Shown here: in pieces, positions 59,741 through 64,000 of the stretch
Position numbering within the stretch: position 1 is the stretch's first letter
Layout: every line of letters starts with the position of its first letter
Source: Siderastrea radians
Lineage: Eukaryota > Cnidaria > Anthozoa > Scleractinia > Rhizangiidae
Assembly: GCA_964017195.1 (NCBI GenBank)
Contig: OZ024900.1
Coordinates: 32,876,641-32,940,640 of the forward strand
Direction: 5' to 3'
Length of the DNA stretch: 64,000 nt
The notes under the pieces: model-generated
Seen by the model: only the letters and a program-made list of their open reading frames with translations
Told to the model about the DNA's origin: nothing
Database searches by the model: none
Made by a program: the position numbers and the translations under genes

Positions 59741-59961
59741 AACCCTTTAAGCTCTAACAGTGACAAAATTGAGATTTCTCTTTACATCATCACCGGTACC
59801 ACTAGTTCAAACATTCAAGTGATGAGAATAAAGAAGGTGATCACCAAGGATATGATGTCTTGATATTTAGACAAATTCTCCTTACTAGTTCCATAACAAA
59901 AAAAATGTACGGGGAACTGTAAGGAGAATATGCATATTCACATCAGGGCTTAAAGGGTTAA
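59741..59961. mobile_element. AACCCTTTAAG-ended MITE
   Basis: AACCCTTTAAGCTCTAACAG to GGGCTTAAAGGGTTAA. Same family as 12471-12690 and 17714-17929. Confidence 0.85.
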
Positions 59962-62900
59962 AATATGTGGGTAAAATGAAGTACTAGGTCTCAACCGCCT
60001 ACCTGGTGCTAGAGTACCTAGGTAAAAATGTTTGGTTCCTGCAGTCATAAAAAGAATTGCATTGTTCACACTGGTGTTGACAATCATTAAGGCACAGGCT
60101 CTGATCTGATTGGCACTAACTGAGTACAATGTTGGCTGGGATAGTGGGAACAATAATAAAATGGGGAGGGCACTGTCCCACTGACATTACTGTCCTGTTG
60201 CTGAAGTTTCTTATTTTTTCTTATATTCCCCACTAATAAAGATTCTGGAACCAGCTAACATTGGCTGATAAAATAAGGCTGTGACTTTTTACAAAATTCC
60301 CACAGGCATGGGGCTTAACAGAGATTTTATGGAAGGGGAAAGTTGCTCAAAATGTTTGCATGCATACCAGTAGATTTACAAAATGTACCAATCACACAAG
60401 GATATTCAATGCATTTAGAAGTGTAAAGTTTATTAAAACATTTCCTCATCTAATAGCACTTAATATAACACAAATGATTTTGAAACAGTGGTAAATCCTG
60501 ACCATTGAAAGAATTCAGTGGCTCAGGTGGGATTTGAACACATGACCTTTGGGTTACTAGTAGTAAGGTAACCCGTATATTTTCTAATTACAGCACTCAC
60601 ACTGAAATTAGTTTGGTTTTGTGTAGATAATCTTGCATGGAGAAGGTGATACAGAACAAACAAGTTACTTAAGGGCTTACTTTCCAAGTACTTCAATCAA
60701 ACAGAAATTTTTGACTTTCTGAGTTCTTGACATGCACGCAAACTATTTGCTTTGTGACTTTCACCTCTGAACACAGAGATTTAAACATTCTGAGGTCTCG
60801 ACATGCAGTGTTCTAGATAAGAGAGGGGTCTCGGGTCAAAAACCCGACAAAGCTGGCAACATGACCCGACAGAATAAATAGTCAACTTGAGAAGATTGAA
60901 GAGATCCACATCTTTTGACCCCTTAAAATTCCTTATTGACCCTCTGCCTTTATAAGTTACCTGGAACATTGGACATGCATAGAAACTAATCACTTCACGA
61001 CTTTCACCATTAACCGAAGTACTTTCCAGGCATGACGTGAGGGTCCTCCATGATATAAGCTAGTCATAGGTATGCAAGTTGTTCTCAGACATGGTAGTAA
61101 ATGAGGTGTTAAAACGATACTGACAAAAGTTTACTCTGGTTCTCCTTCGGGGCTCTGTATTCATTTGCATAATACAGAGTCAAGATGTAGAGTCCTGGTA
61201 GGTTGTACAAGTCATGTTTCAGTGTGAGAACACTAATGTCTTGTGAAAACATTCCCAAAGACATGTACATCTTTGAAATGACCTCATGATAATGAAGAAA
61301 ACTATTCTATCTGGATACTTAATAGCCTTTAATCACCAGTACACATTTTCAGTTTCTAAGACTAGCCTGTAAATTAATAAACTTTGACACACAGGCAACC
61401 CGGGAAGAGCCCAGATAAAAGACTTGATTACACAGATAAAAATCTAAACTGTTTTTCTATATTTAAAATAAGTTATGTCTATTTAGAAGAGCTCCGTGCC
61501 CTGGGTCTGACCATAAATATATCACCCATAATAGAACTTACAACTACGATCTGTACAACTATATCTGAACTTAAACAATTATTTTTTCCCCAGCTTTTTG
61601 TACTGTTATATTCAAACACAGTTTATAAGAGGAACAAGTGCTGTTTCAGTACAAGTACTTGCCTAGTTTCTGAAACTGTTGATAAATCTTATCAGTTACA
61701 CAAGCAATTTGAAAATAATAACTTTGGACCTGATTATATTCAAGGTGGGGGTGGGACAGGGAGGGAGGAGGAGGAGGAGAGTTGGGCTCGAAGAGAGGGA
61801 GGGGGGAAAAGGTGGGACTGAAAAGGATGGAGAGGCGTGACAGGGAGACTGAGAGGGTGTAAAGGTTGGGCTCAGTGTTTGTCTGAACTTCCCTGTTCCT
61901 ATATCCCTTACTTCCAGTTCTCTATTTTCCCCAAACCCTCCATTTTACAAATGCCCCTTTCCTGGTTCCCACCTCATTCTATCTTTGCCTTGCTTCTCTC
62001 TCCATTCCTACCACTTTTTCCGGAGTTCTCATCCACGTCCCTCCTCTTTCCCACCCCTTTTCCATGGCCCTCCTTTCTATCCCTAATTCTCACCCTCTTC
62101 TCTTGGTTCCTGTCCCATTTCTTCCAGTTTCTCTCGGGGTGAGTTTGAAAAGGAGTTGTCTGCTGCCCAAAGTCGTTTAAACTTTTGTACTTACAAACAT
62201 CCCTCTCCTGTCAAGATCAGCAAAGATCTTAATTTTGACCAAAGCATGTACTTGTTCCTCTAGCTGCATTTTACTCCATCTACTATCTGGTCATGTTTTA
62301 CTACTATAACAACCCTTTCACAGTTGTCCCAAGTATCAAAAAGTAAATAAGCTAAGGGGAAAGAAAGGATTTTTTTTACTCTTGTTACCCTAATATACAT
62401 GCACCAAATTGGCTTGAGCATTATCTACAATGAACTGTAGAGTGGGTCCTTTGATCATTCTTAAACTCAGAAGCATCAGAAGTACTATCACTAAAGCAAA
62501 TTGGCCTCCAATTTGTCTCATGCCTATGAATCAACACTGTTACACTAAGTAATTGTGCTTTAAATTAAACATGACCATCATGAAATATCTAGTAATTAAA
62601 TAACTTTCAAATCTCAGCTTGTGTAAATGGGCTAAATCCCATTAACATTTTCACAAAAAAATACTTATGCAAACTGCAAATATCCATACCAAAGTTTATC
62701 CATTACACGTATTAGTGTTGTGCACTACACAGACATTTAGGGTGGAAACCAAAGATCACCTCATTCTATGGCCATTTGTTTGGCCCAGACTAAATCTTGA
62801 GAAATTCGTTTTCTTATCTGAAAACCTTGTTACTTGAACCAACTTTTAAAAGCCCATCGGTGTTCAAATTGATGTGTTCCATTGCAGCAAATGGTTAACG

Positions 62901-64000
62901 TTTGAGAAAGGCTAAAAGTAATATAACTTTGTTGGTATAATAGCGAACAGCGACATGAACTGAGACATGAATGGGTTAAATGCTTCTTTCTAATTTTCCT
63001 TCTTTTCTTTAAAACAGCAATCTTTAATCATAAAACCATCATATCCCGCTATTTCTGGATCATACTATTTGAAGCATCTGTAGTGATGGCAATGACAGTG
63101 CCAACAAATAACCAGCAAGGATGAATTATAAAAATATGTACAAAACTCTTGAGTAGCTTTAATTTAATGACAAAAACAGTGGAGTATCACTTATTTGTTA
63201 GTTTAATTGAGCTGATGGGGGGGGGGGGGGAGGGCGGGTGTTTACACAAGAATATGTGCGGATGGGGTGTTAACAGATTAGTTCACTAGTTCACTTAAAG
63301 TTAGAGTCAGTATTTTTGGGATGTTAAATGCCTGCTTCAACATTTGAAATACTTGACATCTGACTTGAGTATGGATTTGACATGATTAATTCAATGTTTG
63401 AACTAAACCAGGAAGTGCTGCTTCAGAATAAAAGCTTAAGTAAATTCCTTGGTTTTCTGGCAACACACTCTTTTAAGTAAAACTAGGCACACATCTGAGC
63501 AATGTGATGAACATTCAAATAATTAACATTCACATTTGAAATCATTATGATTTAAACGTATTGTCTGTGTCTAACCAAGTGAATCCCAAAGGTTGCCATT
63601 ACTTATTTAGCACATTAATACATACATGAATCTAACTCACAGGTACTGAGCACGTATGTTAAAATTTTCGAGTTAGTACCCTGGCTCCTAAAAATCAAGT
63701 GTGCTTCACTGTAAACCTTTGAGACCTAATTTCAGCAGTTATGTGTTCATCAAATTTGTTTTGTGACATATGTTGACTCACTCTCCTCTTGATTATTGGT
63801 TCTTTAACTTTTATGGTCTAGACATTTTATGTTGTGTTCATTGTTGTTTTAGTGAAACTACAATTCTTATTCTGTGATCTAGCTAAGGACTCCAAGGTGC
63901 TGATAATGCAATTACAAAAATTGCCTCTTCATTCCACCAGCTAGCTTTACACTTACTGCAACAAAACTACGTTCTTACCACTATCATTTACAAAACTGCA
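59962..64000. other. long non-coding stretch to the window end
   Basis: No exon chain with recognisable protein similarity on either strand. Holds C/T-rich and G-rich tracts (61740-62150, 63215-63240). It may be intergenic or a large intron or UTR of a gene beyond the window. Confidence 0.4.

Noticed and set aside
60517..60575. Minus-strand tRNA-like segment with a B-box-like GTTCAAATCCC
   Set aside because: No proper acceptor, D-arm or A box; at most a SINE remnant.
61384..61821. 145-residue open frame, plus strand
   Set aside because: Low-complexity C-terminus from a purine tract, no recognisable domain.

Overview
This is eukaryotic (animal) DNA: A+T-rich, genes with many short phased exons separated by GT/AG introns, and very dense in short inverted-repeat (foldback) elements. 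The gene content (a WDR43/UTP5 orthologue and a tandem cluster of secreted fibrinogen-domain lectin-like genes) and the repeat style suggest a cnidarian, most likely a stony coral; that taxon is an inference, not a sequence match.

Layout. (1) 1136-29149, minus strand: a complete WDR43 (UTP5) gene whose 19 coding exons I could join in phase into a 657-residue protein, the length expected of the family. Two of its introns (15 and 16) carry near-identical 87-nt box C/D snoRNAs in the host's sense direction; a third copy (118-204) lies about 0.9 kb beyond the stop codon and past a candidate poly(A) signal. The other introns are full of foldback elements, microsatellites and a 1.4-kb satellite-like element. 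(2) 29150-32690: WDR43 upstream region and two inverted-repeat elements with clean 9-bp target duplications. (3) 32698-51750, plus strand: a cluster of four fibrinogen-related-domain (FReD) genes apparently made by block duplication (genes 1+2 resemble genes 3+4). Only gene 3 (42997-45112) is intact: signal peptide, three coiled-coil blocks each ending in an N-glycosylation sequon plus cysteine, then a full FReD. Genes 1, 2 and 4 are pseudogenes with frameshifts, stops, a lost first exon or a transposon in an exon. (4) 51800-53280: a CA repeat and a 1.1-kb minisatellite. (5) 53621-55000, minus: a decayed copy of an uncharacterised multicopy protein family. (6) 55000-64000: further inverted-repeat elements, a hammerhead-like RNA motif at 57933-57962, and about 6 kb in which I see no convincing exon.

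How the parts relate. WDR43 acts in the small-subunit processome on pre-rRNA, and the C/D snoRNAs in its introns would act on rRNA or other RNA in the same compartment; human WDR43 also hosts C/D snoRNAs (SNORD53, SNORD92, from memory). The FReD cluster looks like an innate-recognition family in birth-and-death evolution. All family calls are by eye; no search or structure prediction was run.
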